Below are positions 1 to 8,677 of a stretch of DNA of 64,000 nucleotides, one piece after another (position 1 is the stretch's first letter; each line of letters opens with the position of its first letter). The DNA comes from Vibrio zhanjiangensis (GTDB lineage Bacteria > Pseudomonadota > Gammaproteobacteria > Enterobacterales > Vibrionaceae). Under the pieces are notes generated by a model. The model saw only the letters and a program-made list of their open reading frames with translations. It was not told the DNA's origin and did not search any database. The translations under genes were made by a program, and so were the position numbers. The DNA lies in the NCBI RefSeq assembly GCF_030161235.1, contig NZ_BSPW01000014.1:22332-86331 (forward strand). The letters are read 5' to 3'.

Positions 1-65
1 ATAATGCTAAGATAACCAATAGGTTAACCTTGTTAGAAACGCGATCCATAAAAAAGAAATCACTT

Positions 66-932
66 ATGAATAAACACAAACAAATGCTGATCTTCAAAAC
101 AATTGTGGACTCGGGATCCATTTCTAAGGCAGCGGAGAAACTTGAGCTATCTAAGTCGGTACTCAGTAGTCACCTTAAACACCTTGAAAGTGAGCTTAAT
201 GTAGATTTACTCAAACGCACCACACGCCGGCAATCATTGACTACCGCAGGTGAACAATTCTATCAGCATTGCGTGGCACTAAACGATGTGATGTCCCGAG
301 CGTGGGAAGATATTCATCAATTGCAGCAGGAGCCTAGAGGCAAACTATCAGTCACCGCTCCGGTTGCTTTAATGGACAACATCGTCATTCCAGCTTTAAG
401 CTGCGCACTTTCTCAATACCCGAAGGTATCACTCAATTTAATTGCTGATGACCAGCAACTGGATTTACTTCAGCATGACATTGATATTGCCGTTCGAGTT
501 GGAAAGTCGCCAGATAGTAATATAAAACAAAAAAGAATTGGTCGTTTTCACGATGTGCTTTGCCAGTCTATACAGTCGCACCAAGATGCCACCAAAGCTA
601 ACTACATTGCAAACCACTGGCAGCCTAAAGAAATTGTTCACTATCTTTATCACAAGGACTCTTGTGTCGCCACAGAGCTAAACTATACCGCTTACCATAG
701 AGCAAACAGCGTAACCCAAGTAGCTCATCTTATCCAACATGGAATGGGCGTAGGGTTACTACCGGATTTTGTCCTTTCTCAATATTCGGATATAAAGCCT
801 TGTTTCAACGATCACCACTTAACAATAAACAATGTTTACGTCTTGCACCCTTATGCCAAATCGCCTCCCGCCTCTGTTGTTTATGCCATCAATGCGATTG
901 AGAAAAGACTGAAATCCGTGACGGAATTTTGA
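66..932 (+). CDS. LysR-family transcriptional regulator
   Basis: This is a 288-residue LysR-type DNA-binding regulator. The N-terminal winged helix-turn-helix is clear (residues about 5-65, with ISKAAEKLELSKSVLSSHLK and the following LLKRTTRRQSLTTAG), followed by a periplasmic-binding-protein-like effector domain (PVALMDNIVIPAL onward). I prefer the ATG at 66; an in-frame TTG at 30 would add 12 residues that do not belong to the usual LysR N-terminus. The helix order resembles the CrgA/DsdC-like LysR branch, but the ligand cannot be deduced. No divergent partner gene lies upstream inside the window, so the target is unknown. The family assignment is secure; the specific role is not. Confidence 0.9.
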   Translation: MNKHKQMLIFKTIVDSGSISKAAEKLELSKSVLSSHLKHLESELNVDLLKRTTRRQSLTTAGEQFYQHCVALNDVMSRAWEDIHQLQQEPRGKLSVTAPVALMDNIVIPALSCALSQYPKVSLNLIADDQQLDLLQHDIDIAVRVGKSPDSNIKQKRIGRFHDVLCQSIQSHQDATKANYIANHWQPKEIVHYLYHKDSCVATELNYTAYHRANSVTQVAHLIQHGMGVGLLPDFVLSQYSDIKPCFNDHHLTINNVYVLHPYAKSPPASVVYAINAIEKRLKSVTEF

Positions 933-1035
933 ACATCTATTTAACCCAGATCAAGCTTCAAAATTATTTATAACCATACCTAGATCTGTGACCTACAATT
1001 GAAAAACTCGCCGACAAATTTCCAGGAGGTTACAC

Positions 1036-1326
1036 ATGATTTCGACATTTAGAGACTACGAACTAAGAGATACAAATCACTATCATGCTCATATAGAGGT
1101 TAATCCTATTGGAGTTTTAGATGTTGATATTATTGAAAAAAAGGAACATCATCAAACCGATCTTTGTGATATTAGCTTTGAGAAATTAGCCGGCAAGACT
1201 CGTGTAAAAGGGAAAGAGGCAAAGCATCAATGGCAGTTGGACCTTGATGATAAAGACGCCAATGAGCTGCATCAGCTTATCTCAGAGGCGAATGAAGAAT
1301 ATGAAACGCTCATGCGTGATCTTTAG
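1036..1326 (+). CDS. hypothetical protein, 96 aa
   Basis: This is a 96-residue acidic, soluble protein with no signal peptide or membrane segment. It is preceded by a near-perfect ribosome-binding site (AGGAGG at 1023-1028, seven bases before the ATG), which supports it as a real gene. The sequence is rich in Asp, Glu, Lys and His (DVDIIEKKEHHQTD, DLDDKDANELHQLI). I do not recognise the family. An 11-bp inverted repeat follows the stop and separates it from the convergent phosphatase gene. Confidence 0.7.
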   Translation: MISTFRDYELRDTNHYHAHIEVNPIGVLDVDIIEKKEHHQTDLCDISFEKLAGKTRVKGKEAKHQWQLDLDDKDANELHQLISEANEEYETLMRDL

Positions 1327-1339
1327 CACTGATTTTACT

Positions 1340-1369
1340 GGTTAGGAAACTTGAATATGTTTCCTAACC
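1340..1369. terminator. hairpin between convergent genes
   Basis: GGTTAGGAAAC (1340-1350) and GTTTCCTAACC (1359-1369) form a perfect 11-bp stem with an 8-nt loop between the stops of two convergent genes. There is only a weak T-run (TTTACC) on the plus side, so intrinsic termination is likely but not textbook. Confidence 0.5.
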
Positions 1370-1387
1370 GTTTACCACAAAAACTGT

Positions 1388-2137
1388 CTATGCCACTTTT
1401 GCTTTTAAACAACGAGCCAAGATTTTGTTGCTCAATTTCTCCAACTTAACGGAAACAAAGTAAACCAACAGCACAAACACCACCGAACCCAAAAGATCAA
1501 TTGGTCTATGCATGCCAAGCCACAAACGGCTATACGCAACCCCTATAGCCCACGTACTTAGCGCCAAAGTCAGTAGATAACGTCGATTCTGAAGAAATAT
1601 ATTTCCAAAAAATGCCAAGCAAATTGCGGCAAATATGGTGTGGCCAGAAGGAAAGGAATAATCTCTTTCTCCTTGCCACTGATCCCTTCTCCAACGACTT
1701 ACCATACCTTCCATTTCATCAATCACTTGCTGTTTTTGCAATGCGCTCAAATTATAGAAGTGAGAAGGCTGAGGAATTAACAGGTTTTGTGCCAAAATTT
1801 CAGTGTATGGTCGGGGGCTTTGGGTCATTTGTTTAAACCCCGTTTTACACAAGAACCCCACCACCAGAATTAAACCTAAATGGATCATTTTCTTCACCCA
1901 TTCAGCTCGACTGGGCACAATCTTCCAAGTAAGCATCACTAAAAAAGTAAGAGAAACAACAAAACCTATTGGACCTGCAGAAAATGTTAGCGCGGTGACA
2001 CTAAAGCCCGTTATTCTGGGCACAGAGCTAAGTAAATTAATATCACTAACGAACACACTCAAGAATACAATTCCGAGGAAAAATAAGACGAGAAGTGTCA
2101 CACCATATTGTTTGCTAGATAGAGAATGACTCACCAT
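1388..2137 (-). CDS. PAP2-family membrane phosphatase
   Basis: This is a 249-residue integral membrane phosphatase of the type-2 phosphatidic acid phosphatase superfamily (PgpB / BacA-independent undecaprenyl-pyrophosphate phosphatase type). All three catalytic motifs are visible: KQMTQSPRP (K-x6-RP), PSGH in SFPSGHTIF, and SRLWLGMH (SR-x5-H) near the C-terminus. The acid/base His is in PSGHT and the phospho-His in GMHRP. About five or six hydrophobic segments flank the motifs. Likely substrates are membrane lipid phosphates such as phosphatidylglycerophosphate or undecaprenyl pyrophosphate; the sequence does not distinguish them. It stands alone on the minus strand. Confidence 0.9.
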   Translation of the reverse strand: MVSHSLSSKQYGVTLLVLFFLGIVFLSVFVSDINLLSSVPRITGFSVTALTFSAGPIGFVVSLTFLVMLTWKIVPSRAEWVKKMIHLGLILVVGFLCKTGFKQMTQSPRPYTEILAQNLLIPQPSHFYNLSALQKQQVIDEMEGMVSRWRRDQWQGERDYSFPSGHTIFAAICLAFFGNIFLQNRRYLLTLALSTWAIGVAYSRLWLGMHRPIDLLGSVVFVLLVYFVSVKLEKLSNKILARCLKAKVA

Positions 2138-2315
2138 TCATACTCCGCACTAAAACCTTTAGAGGCAAAATATTAATCGAAGTATTAGTTGCAATTTGCC
2201 AGATCAATGTCAAATCAGTGAAAGTTCACCCTAACATGTTAAAGCCATCACAAAGTACTGTTATATTATTCAATAACTTAAGTTCAGCACTGAATAAAAA
2301 GCATCGAGCTTTGAC

Positions 2316-2328
2316 TTTACAATGTAAA
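2316..2328. promoter_or_regulatory. parS2: parS2 centromere site
   Basis: TTTACAATGTAAA is a perfect match to the palindromic ParB2-binding site (TTTACA-N-TGTAAA) known from Vibrio chromosome 2. It is intergenic, between the PAP2 gene and thiD. Confidence 0.85.
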
Positions 2329-2351
2329 TTCCAAGCGATATCTAGACTTTC

Positions 2352-3191
2352 TCAATGACCTCCACGAATATCGGCATGGCCATCAAAAAAGTGATGTACA
2401 GGCCCTTTCCCTTTTCCCACATTGAGCTTACCCGAATGGGCAATCGCTTGTGATATATACTGTTTACTCAAATGAACCGCTTTATGTAAGGTATATCCTT
2501 GAGCTAAATATGATGCGATAGCAGAGGAAAGTGTACAGCCAGTGCCGTGCGTATTGTTGGTTGCGTAACGACTTGAACACAACCATTCAACACTATCACG
2601 CAAGATCAGCAAATCAGAGCTACTTGAGGAGGACTCCATATGCCCTCCTTTTAAAAGTACAGCCTTACATCCCAGTTGACGTAATGGTTCAATAATGTCT
2701 TCTACTTGAGAATCCATCGTGGGTTCACGCATTCCTGTCAACGCTGCACTTTCAGGTAAGTTAGGCGTTACTATATCGGCCAGTGGAATTAACGCTTCTT
2801 TCAACGCTGCAATAGCCGAATATTCTAAAAGTATATGACCGCTGGTCGAGACCATGACTGGGTCTAATATCAAATAGTTAGGTCGATATTGCCTAAGTTT
2901 ATCCGCAACTAATTTAATGGTATTGGAATCAACTAACATACCCACTTTAACCGCGACAACATTCAGATCACTCAATACTGCATCGAGTTGACTTTCAATG
3001 TGCTTAAGTGGCACTTGGTGAATGGCCTTCACACCAAGGGTATTTTGAGAAGTAATGGCAGTAATCACCGAACACGAATAACTGCCTGTTGCTGAAATGG
3101 CTTTAATGTCTGCTTGAATTCCTGCCCCTCCACTGCTATCTGACCCCGCAATGGTAAGTACAATGGGGCAATCATAATGTGTGCGTGACAT
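2352..3191 (-). CDS. thiD: hydroxymethylpyrimidine (phosphate) kinase ThiD
   Basis: This 279-residue ribokinase-family enzyme phosphorylates 4-amino-5-hydroxymethyl-2-methylpyrimidine and then its monophosphate, giving HMP-PP for thiamin synthesis or salvage. Diagnostic segments are the N-terminal TIAGSDSSGGAGIQADIK, LDPVMVSTSGHILL, TPNLPESAALTG and the anion-hole motif NTHGTGCTLSSAIASYLAQG, which contains the catalytic Cys. Its length matches the family. It is a lone thi gene controlled by the TPP riboswitch directly upstream on the same strand, so it should be expressed when thiamin pyrophosphate is scarce. No other thi gene is nearby. Confidence 0.96.
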   Translation of the reverse strand: MSRTHYDCPIVLTIAGSDSSGGAGIQADIKAISATGSYSCSVITAITSQNTLGVKAIHQVPLKHIESQLDAVLSDLNVVAVKVGMLVDSNTIKLVADKLRQYRPNYLILDPVMVSTSGHILLEYSAIAALKEALIPLADIVTPNLPESAALTGMREPTMDSQVEDIIEPLRQLGCKAVLLKGGHMESSSSSSDLLILRDSVEWLCSSRYATNNTHGTGCTLSSAIASYLAQGYTLHKAVHLSKQYISQAIAHSGKLNVGKGKGPVHHFFDGHADIRGGH

Positions 3192-3304
3192 AAAAGTTCC
3201 TATCTTTAAATGGGAAGAAAACTCTTTGCCATAAGTGAAGACATCACAACAAAATGCTTATCAGTAGAGCCTAAACATGATTATTTTGCGTGATTAGAGC
3301 AAAT

Positions 3305-3396
3305 AGTTCCCTACGCCAGTATTAACTGAATCAGGTTCTACGGGTCTCGCACTGCGATCTCAGCTTAAAAGGCTATGCCTACATAAGCTCCCCGAC
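3305..3396 (-). ncRNA. TPP riboswitch (THI element)
   Basis: Read on the minus strand, this has the conserved thi-box order: CGGGGAGC, a stem with AGGC, GCTGAGA, a P3 stem, ACCCGTAGAACCTGA, then TTAATACTGGCGTAGGGAA. CTGAGA and ACCTGA are the pyrimidine- and pyrophosphate-sensing landmarks of the TPP aptamer. It lies about 115 nt upstream of the thiD ATG; the interval can hold the expression platform. TPP binding should repress thiD. Confidence 0.95.
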
Positions 3397-3559
3397 TATC
3401 TCGACTAATTCTAACAATAAATCATACTCACGAACACTCAAATTGCTGACAACAAAGCGCCATTTTGTTGTGCCAAGCCGCCTCGTTTACCGTCCCTTTT
3501 GTACTCAATCTAACATGCTATCCTTTATAAGTGGCGACCAGTTTTAAGAGGGTGTATCA

Positions 3560-4390
3560 ATGGCACAAGAAAGTCTGTTATCTCGTATCAACGAACTGCC
3601 TCGCATACAAAAAGTACTGCAGGACTTGCTCAACATGGTTAATCATAAAGAAGTCGATTTCGAGCAACTGTCTCAAAAAATCTCGACCGATCAAGTGCTC
3701 AGTGCTCGGATGCTGCGCATGGCAAATTCTGCACATTTTGGTGGTAGCACCCCTGTATCTTCCGTCCATCAAGCTCTACTGCGTGTCGGCACAGGGCCAG
3801 TAAGAACCTTAGTTGTCGCCTCTGTGCTTTCAAGTGCTTTTCCCAAACTTAAAACCTTAGATCTTAATCAATATTGGGCAGACACCTTTGAGGTATCGGT
3901 GATCGCAAGTAAAATAGCAGAGCAAATCCAAATCGATCCCTATGAAGTTTTTACAACAGGTATTCTTCATAATATCGGTGAACTCATGATTCATACACTC
4001 GTGCCAGACGTTGCGATTGAAATAGCGAATAGAACACAAAATGGCGAAGACGCCATATCTGTTCAAGAAGAATTGCTCAATATCAGTGCGCCAACGTTGG
4101 GCGCAAAACTGGCAAAAACTTGGAAGTTTCCAGCACCAATGATTGATGCGATAGCAAACTTTCATGAACCAAGAGATGCAGAATTATCTCCCCAAATGGC
4201 CACAACCATTCATCTGGCTCGTTCAATCAATAGTGATTGGGACGAACTCAATAATGAAGAATCAAAAATCACCTATCTCGCCGAGCACCCAGATTCGAGA
4301 TTGCTCCTTATTCCAGCTGAGTTCACCTCAACCATTGATCAATTCCGAGGAAATGGGCGTGAATTGGCAGTACAACTGAACACTGCCTAG
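3560..4390 (+). CDS. HDOD-domain protein
   Basis: This 276-residue protein has the HDOD fold, an HD-related domain lacking canonical phosphohydrolase activity and usually found in signalling proteins. Typical segments are LSQKISTDQVLSARMLRMANSA, ALLRVGTGPVRTLV and a vestigial HD region, TTGILHNIGELM, in which the metal-binding HD doublet has become HN. A strong ribosome-binding site (GAGGGTG) precedes the ATG at 3560. No output domain is fused to it. Its partner is unknown; HDOD proteins in gamma-proteobacteria commonly affect motility or cyclic-di-GMP signalling. Confidence 0.88.
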   Translation: MAQESLLSRINELPRIQKVLQDLLNMVNHKEVDFEQLSQKISTDQVLSARMLRMANSAHFGGSTPVSSVHQALLRVGTGPVRTLVVASVLSSAFPKLKTLDLNQYWADTFEVSVIASKIAEQIQIDPYEVFTTGILHNIGELMIHTLVPDVAIEIANRTQNGEDAISVQEELLNISAPTLGAKLAKTWKFPAPMIDAIANFHEPRDAELSPQMATTIHLARSINSDWDELNNEESKITYLAEHPDSRLLLIPAEFTSTIDQFRGNGRELAVQLNTA

Positions 4391-4403
4391 ATATCAACAC
4401 ACT

Positions 4404-4853
4404 CTAAAAGCCTGTTGTTTCAGTCATCACTGTTTTCACTGCTGCACCACCTTGTGTCCCCACTAGGGTCAAGAAAATGGTCAAGAGTTGCCCTTGCTCC
4501 GTATATAGGGAGAATTGTTCCATTTTCTTCTCACCGAGTTTTAAAAACTGCATCTTGATGTTATAGACCGAGTAACACCACCGGCCATTACAATCAACGG
4601 TAAGCGAGCCCAAGGTTTCTTTACCCGCCACAACACTGTCAGTATCAAACTTAGTGTATGGGCAAGCTTGTTCGGGTAATTCAAATAACCCAGAGTCCAC
4701 GAGTAATGGGAAGCCATAGCTATTAATGAATTCGTCGAGCTTGAGGTTGGATCTATTGGCATCACAGAGATGTGGTGCGTTGTCGGCAAACATTCGTAGT
4801 CCAGAGATGTTGATACTACGATGACTGGCATGAGAGTTAACTGAGTGAGCCAT
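4404..4853 (-). CDS. hypothetical protein, 149 aa
   Basis: This minus-strand gene is convergent with the HDOD gene. I chose the ATG at 4853 because AAAGGAGG ends five bases before it, an excellent ribosome-binding site; the frame stays open upstream, but those extra residues have no such signal. The protein starts MAHSVNSHASHRS, has several Cys residues and no clear signal peptide or membrane segment. I do not recognise the family and cannot suggest a function. Confidence 0.65.
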   Translation of the reverse strand: MAHSVNSHASHRSINISGLRMFADNAPHLCDANRSNLKLDEFINSYGFPLLVDSGLFELPEQACPYTKFDTDSVVAGKETLGSLTVDCNGRWCYSVYNIKMQFLKLGEKKMEQFSLYTEQGQLLTIFLTLVGTQGGAAVKTVMTETTGF

Positions 4854-5133
4854 AACCGCCTCCTTTGAATCTAAATGCATGAATGATCTCAATGACGCAA
4901 ACGGTATGCCATAAATATATCCATCACATTTCTCCAAAAACTTATACTGTTCATACAGATAGATGTTATGGCATTATTAAAACAATCTCGCTTTCAAAAT
5001 GAGTCGCAAAACAAAACAAGGTTACTAACTTGTTAACGGCTGCAAAGGGCGATAATTTAATTTTAGGCAAAACTAAGCCAATACGACAAATCTTATAACT
5101 CCTAAAACGCAATAAATTAATAAGTATCAGACT

Positions 5134-6237
5134 ATGAAATTGGAAAACCTAGATACACCAGCTTTGTTTATTGATATAGACACTGTCGAAAAAAATTTAG
5201 CAGAAATGCAGCGAAGAATTGACCATCTTGGATTGACACTAAGGCCTCATACCAAAGCACATAAAATTCCACAACTCGCACAAAAGCAAATTGATTTTGG
5301 CGCCAAAGGGATATGTACCTCAAAACTTGGTGAAGCAGAAGTCATGCTCGAAGGGGGAATTAAAGATATCCTAATCACAACGCCTATTGCAGGCGACACA
5401 AAGATCCAACGTTTAATAGAGCTTCATACTCAGTATCCTGAAGCTCAGTTGTATCAGGTTATAGACCACCCCCAGCATGTTGATGAGATTGCTCTGCTAG
5501 CACGTCAATCAAACGTAGAGGTCAACCTGTTAATCGAAGTAGAAAGCGGTCAACAAAGATGTGGTGTAGCTGTCGGTAACAATCTAACAGCACTCATTGA
5601 TAAAATCACCAACACAGCCGGAGTCCGTTACTTAGGTATACAAGCATACAGTGGCCACCTTCAACTTATCAAAGGTTTTGATGAACGGCAGAAACAAGCA
5701 CGTTCGGCTGTTATTGCCTTATTTGATTATATAGACACTGAGCTTAAACCACGTAACCTGACTCCAAAAATAATCAGTGGCGGTGGTACCGGCACATACC
5801 AAGCATATAAAGGCTTGAATTACACAGAAATACAAGCTGGTTCCTATCTATTTATGGATGCTTCGTACTCCAACATCGGGGATGAAGAACATCAAGACAG
5901 AAACTTGCAATTTAGTCCCGCATTAAAAGTGCTCAGTACAGTGATCAGTCACCCAACACCAAATCGTGCGGTCATTGACGCCGGAATGAAGTCCCTTTCC
6001 ATAGACCTAGGAATGCCAACGGTCGACTTTCGACAAGATATTACCTATCAATGTGGCGGTGATGAACACGGTATATTGCACCTTAGCTCTGACCAGACTC
6101 TAAAAATAGGTCAAACCATAGTCCTGACTCCAAGTCACTGCGATACCACACTCAATAACTTTGATTATTTGCATGTTGTGAAAAACGGACTGGTGGTTGA
6201 TAAATGGAAGATTGCTGGTCGTGGCCGATCAGATTAA
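5134..6237 (+). CDS. D-threonine aldolase / D-serine dehydratase-like PLP enzyme
   Basis: This 367-residue fold-type III PLP enzyme has an alanine-racemase-like N-terminal barrel and a C-terminal DSD1 domain. LRPHTKAHK contains the PLP-binding lysine, ISGGGTGTY binds the cofactor phosphate, and the C-terminal PSHCDTTLNNFD carries the His and Asp that bind the divalent metal in D-threonine aldolases and D-serine dehydratases. It probably cleaves or dehydrates a D-beta-hydroxy amino acid (D-threonine to glycine plus acetaldehyde, or D-serine or D-hydroxyaspartate). The exact substrate is unresolved. It is monocistronic, with a terminator 40 bp downstream. Confidence 0.85.
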   Translation: MKLENLDTPALFIDIDTVEKNLAEMQRRIDHLGLTLRPHTKAHKIPQLAQKQIDFGAKGICTSKLGEAEVMLEGGIKDILITTPIAGDTKIQRLIELHTQYPEAQLYQVIDHPQHVDEIALLARQSNVEVNLLIEVESGQQRCGVAVGNNLTALIDKITNTAGVRYLGIQAYSGHLQLIKGFDERQKQARSAVIALFDYIDTELKPRNLTPKIISGGGTGTYQAYKGLNYTEIQAGSYLFMDASYSNIGDEEHQDRNLQFSPALKVLSTVISHPTPNRAVIDAGMKSLSIDLGMPTVDFRQDITYQCGGDEHGILHLSSDQTLKIGQTIVLTPSHCDTTLNNFDYLHVVKNGLVVDKWKIAGRGRSD

Positions 6238-6274
6238 GACCTTGGCTCTATCAAAAGAAATTTTGCACAAGAAG

Positions 6275-6297
6275 AAGGAGCATTCCTGCTCCTTTTC
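6275..6297 (+). terminator. rho-independent terminator
   Basis: AAGGAGCA and TGCTCCTT form an 8-bp stem around a four-base loop (ATTCC region), followed by TTTTCC, just after the D-threonine aldolase-like gene. Confidence 0.75.
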
Positions 6298-6331
6298 CAT
6301 TCATATAGTTACAACTCTATAGCGATTAACA

Positions 6332-8209
6332 CTATGCTCCAATGACACCGCCATCCTCGCGTGTAATAGCCATAATGGTTGATCGTGGCTTAGTGTTACC
6401 ACCAGCAGGGAAATGAGACGGTGCACCACCATCTCCAGGATGCTGCACACCTATAAACATCGTTTTGTAGTCTTCAGAGAAAGTTAATCCCGTGATTTCA
6501 CACGCTATTGGTCCAGTTAGGAAACGACGCACTTCACCAGTAATAGGATCGCCACACAGCATCTGATTATTGCCCTGTCCAGCAAAGTCACCTTTATTGG
6601 AATAATCACCATCGGTTTGAATCCATAAACGACCAGCTTTATCAAAACCAATACCATCTGGGCTGTTAAACATATTATCCGCGTTGATATTATTACTCCC
6701 TGCATACAAATTGCCTTTGTGTACACTTGGGTTACCTGCAATAAGATAGAGATCCCATTCAAACGACTCAGCAGTATGGTCTCCGTTTGCTGGTGCCCAA
6801 CGAACAATCTGACCATAATGGTTCTTTTTACGTGGATTAGGACCACCAACTGGCTGCCCTTCTTTTACACCTCGGTTCTTATTATTGGTTAGGGTACAGA
6901 AGACAAATTTCTTGTCCGGATGAACGGCAACCCACTCTGGTCTATCCATTGTTGTTGCTCCAACATGTGTTGCAGCACGGCGCGCGAACGTCACAACTTC
7001 AGCCTGATCACTAAAACCATTCGCTTTAACTAGACCATTTTTCCCATACGTAAGCTCCACCCACTGACCGTGACCCTTTAGCTCATCTTTATCAAAATCG
7101 AATTTAGCGACGTACAAGGTTCCTTCTTCGAGTAGATTTCTGTTTTGTTGATCATTGCCGACTTGATACTTATTCTTAGAAACAAATTTATACAGATGTT
7201 CCCCGCGTTCGTCATCTCCCATATAAACCACAACATGACCATCATCGTTAACAACTACCGCAGCATTCTCGTGCTTAAAACGACCTAGAGCGGTTCTTTT
7301 AACAGGTGTTGAGGTAGGATCGTGGGGATCAATCTCTACTATCCAGCCAAAGCGGTGAGGCTCGTTAGGGTGAAGAGAAATATCAAAGCGCTCATCCTTG
7401 TTATGCCATTGATATTCACTCTGCTCTGGCAATATCCCATAACGCTTGTGATCATCCGATACCTCGACAGGTTTAACACTCCCGAAATAACCGTCAAAAT
7501 TCTCTTCACAAGTAAGATAAGTTCCCCATGGAGTTTGTCCATTCGCACAGTTAGCAAAGGTGCCAAGAGGCTTCATACCAGATGGATCGAGCTTGGTTTT
7601 CATTAAACTATGACCGGCTGCTGGCCCCGTTAACTTCATCTCCGTATTCGCTGTAATTCGGCGATTACGCTGACCACTCTTGTCCAATTGCCATTGGCCA
7701 TTAGATTGTACGATTTCAAATACCGTTACCCCGTGCGCCGCTTGTGACTTAGCAACATCATCCGCCGTCATGGATTTGCCACCATGGTCAAAGAGGTATT
7801 CATAATTGGTATACTCATTATTGACTGCTATCACCGCTCTCTCTTGGCTGATAGGAAATAAGCTCATACCATCATTGTTGTCACCAAACTGCTGTAACTG
7901 AGCTTTCGAATTTTGCTTTCCACTTGGATCAAATTCAGGTGAATCTACAAAAAGAGGATCTCCCCAAGATACCAAAGGCGTCGCTTTATAACCTTTAGGA
8001 ACAACGAGAGTATCCTCAGTTGAAGCAGGTACCGGATCAAAATTCAGTAAAGTGCTTTTCTTATTAGCAGCAAATGCTTTAGCAATAGGATTGAGTGATA
8101 AAAAAGCGCCAGCGCCCACAGCAGCAGTCCCAGTTAAAAAACGTCGGCGAGATAGCCTCGCATCGATCATTTGACTAAATTGCGACTCTTGCTCTTCGTG
8201 GTTTTTCAT
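6332..8209 (-). CDS. phoX: PhoX-family alkaline phosphatase, Tat-exported
   Basis: This 625-residue protein is of the PhoX (DUF839) family, calcium/iron-dependent phosphatases that release phosphate from organic esters in the periplasm. A twin-arginine signal is visible at residues about 18-48 (SRRRFLTGTAAVGAGAFLSL, then an Ala-rich AKAFA cleavage region). The body carries family segments NNEYTNYEYLF, WGTYLTCEENFDGYFG, MGDDERGEHLYKF, ADNMFNSPDGIGFD and IGVQHPGDGGAPSHFP, which supply the metal-binding carboxylates. Length is normal. It is probably monocistronic and phosphate-regulated (see the candidate Pho box). The family is sure; the preferred substrate is not known. Confidence 0.92.
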   Translation of the reverse strand: MKNHEEQESQFSQMIDARLSRRRFLTGTAAVGAGAFLSLNPIAKAFAANKKSTLLNFDPVPASTEDTLVVPKGYKATPLVSWGDPLFVDSPEFDPSGKQNSKAQLQQFGDNNDGMSLFPISQERAVIAVNNEYTNYEYLFDHGGKSMTADDVAKSQAAHGVTVFEIVQSNGQWQLDKSGQRNRRITANTEMKLTGPAAGHSLMKTKLDPSGMKPLGTFANCANGQTPWGTYLTCEENFDGYFGSVKPVEVSDDHKRYGILPEQSEYQWHNKDERFDISLHPNEPHRFGWIVEIDPHDPTSTPVKRTALGRFKHENAAVVVNDDGHVVVYMGDDERGEHLYKFVSKNKYQVGNDQQNRNLLEEGTLYVAKFDFDKDELKGHGQWVELTYGKNGLVKANGFSDQAEVVTFARRAATHVGATTMDRPEWVAVHPDKKFVFCTLTNNKNRGVKEGQPVGGPNPRKKNHYGQIVRWAPANGDHTAESFEWDLYLIAGNPSVHKGNLYAGSNNINADNMFNSPDGIGFDKAGRLWIQTDGDYSNKGDFAGQGNNQMLCGDPITGEVRRFLTGPIACEITGLTFSEDYKTMFIGVQHPGDGGAPSHFPAGGNTKPRSTIMAITREDGGVIGA

Positions 8210-8318
8210 TGCAAATTCCTTGTGTATGTTTTTTTAGTCTTGGGAGAGGATAGACCGAAAAAATGACAACGAGGTTAAACTATTGTTTCTTTTGTAATGA
8301 ATACGCATCCCTGATCTA

Positions 8319-8336
8319 ATGAAAGTTACATTGCAG
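8319..8336 (-). promoter_or_regulatory. candidate Pho box upstream of phoX
   Basis: On the minus strand CTGCAAT-GTAA-CTTTCAT resembles the PhoB Pho box (two CTGTCAT repeats separated by four bases): 5/7 and 6/7 matches with the correct spacing. It sits about 110 bp before the phoX start. Fit is moderate, so this is a prediction. Confidence 0.4.
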
Positions 8337-8509
8337 TTCCAAGAAAGTGCGTTATCTTTCACTTTCACAGCAAAAAGTTCTGAGTCGTAGTAAAAATTGC
8401 ATCTCAATATGTGGCGTTCTTCAAATAGGCTCACTACAGTAAATTTGTTCATTAAGTACTTGATTTATAGATATCAGGATAAAACCAAGCTGCTACATGA
8501 GGGAATTTG

Positions 8510-8596
8510 ATGAAAAAAATGAGAAAAGCTCAGCTTCACCGCATTCGCATCCAGTTCTGGAAAGATGTAAGCAAAAGTACATCCAAAAGTAGATAA
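8510..8596 (+). CDS. small basic protein, 28 aa
   Basis: This short reading frame codes for 28 residues beginning MKKMRKAQLHRIRIQFW and ending in a Lys/Ser-rich tail. Support is indirect but consistent: GAGGGA sits seven bases before the ATG, and a strong intrinsic terminator follows 18 bases after the stop, so the unit looks like a tiny monocistronic transcript between two minus-strand genes. It is strongly basic and could be amphipathic. I do not recognise it. The alternative is a small RNA with a chance reading frame ending at the same terminator. Confidence 0.45.
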   Translation: MKKMRKAQLHRIRIQFWKDVSKSTSKSR

Positions 8597-8614
8597 ATTT
8601 CAAACACAAAGAGC

Positions 8615-8645
8615 AAAGCTGGCATTGTTGCCAGCTTTTCTTTTC
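8615..8645 (+). terminator. rho-independent terminator
   Basis: AAAGCTGGCA and TGCCAGCTTT form a perfect 10-bp stem with a 4-nt loop, followed by TTTTCTTTT. It ends the short transcript carrying the 28-residue frame and may also serve the convergent chemoreceptor gene. Confidence 0.85.
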
Positions 8646-8677
8646 AAAAATAAATAAAATCTAATCGAACGACGGAT

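Noticed and set aside
1803..2129. 108-residue plus-strand frame opposite the PAP2 gene
   Set aside because: It is antisense to a phosphatase with all catalytic motifs; basic, Lys/Thr-rich composition typical of a shadow frame.
8234..8452. 72-residue minus-strand reading frame just upstream of phoX
   Set aside because: No ribosome-binding site, odd composition, and it spans the probable phoX promoter with the candidate Pho box.
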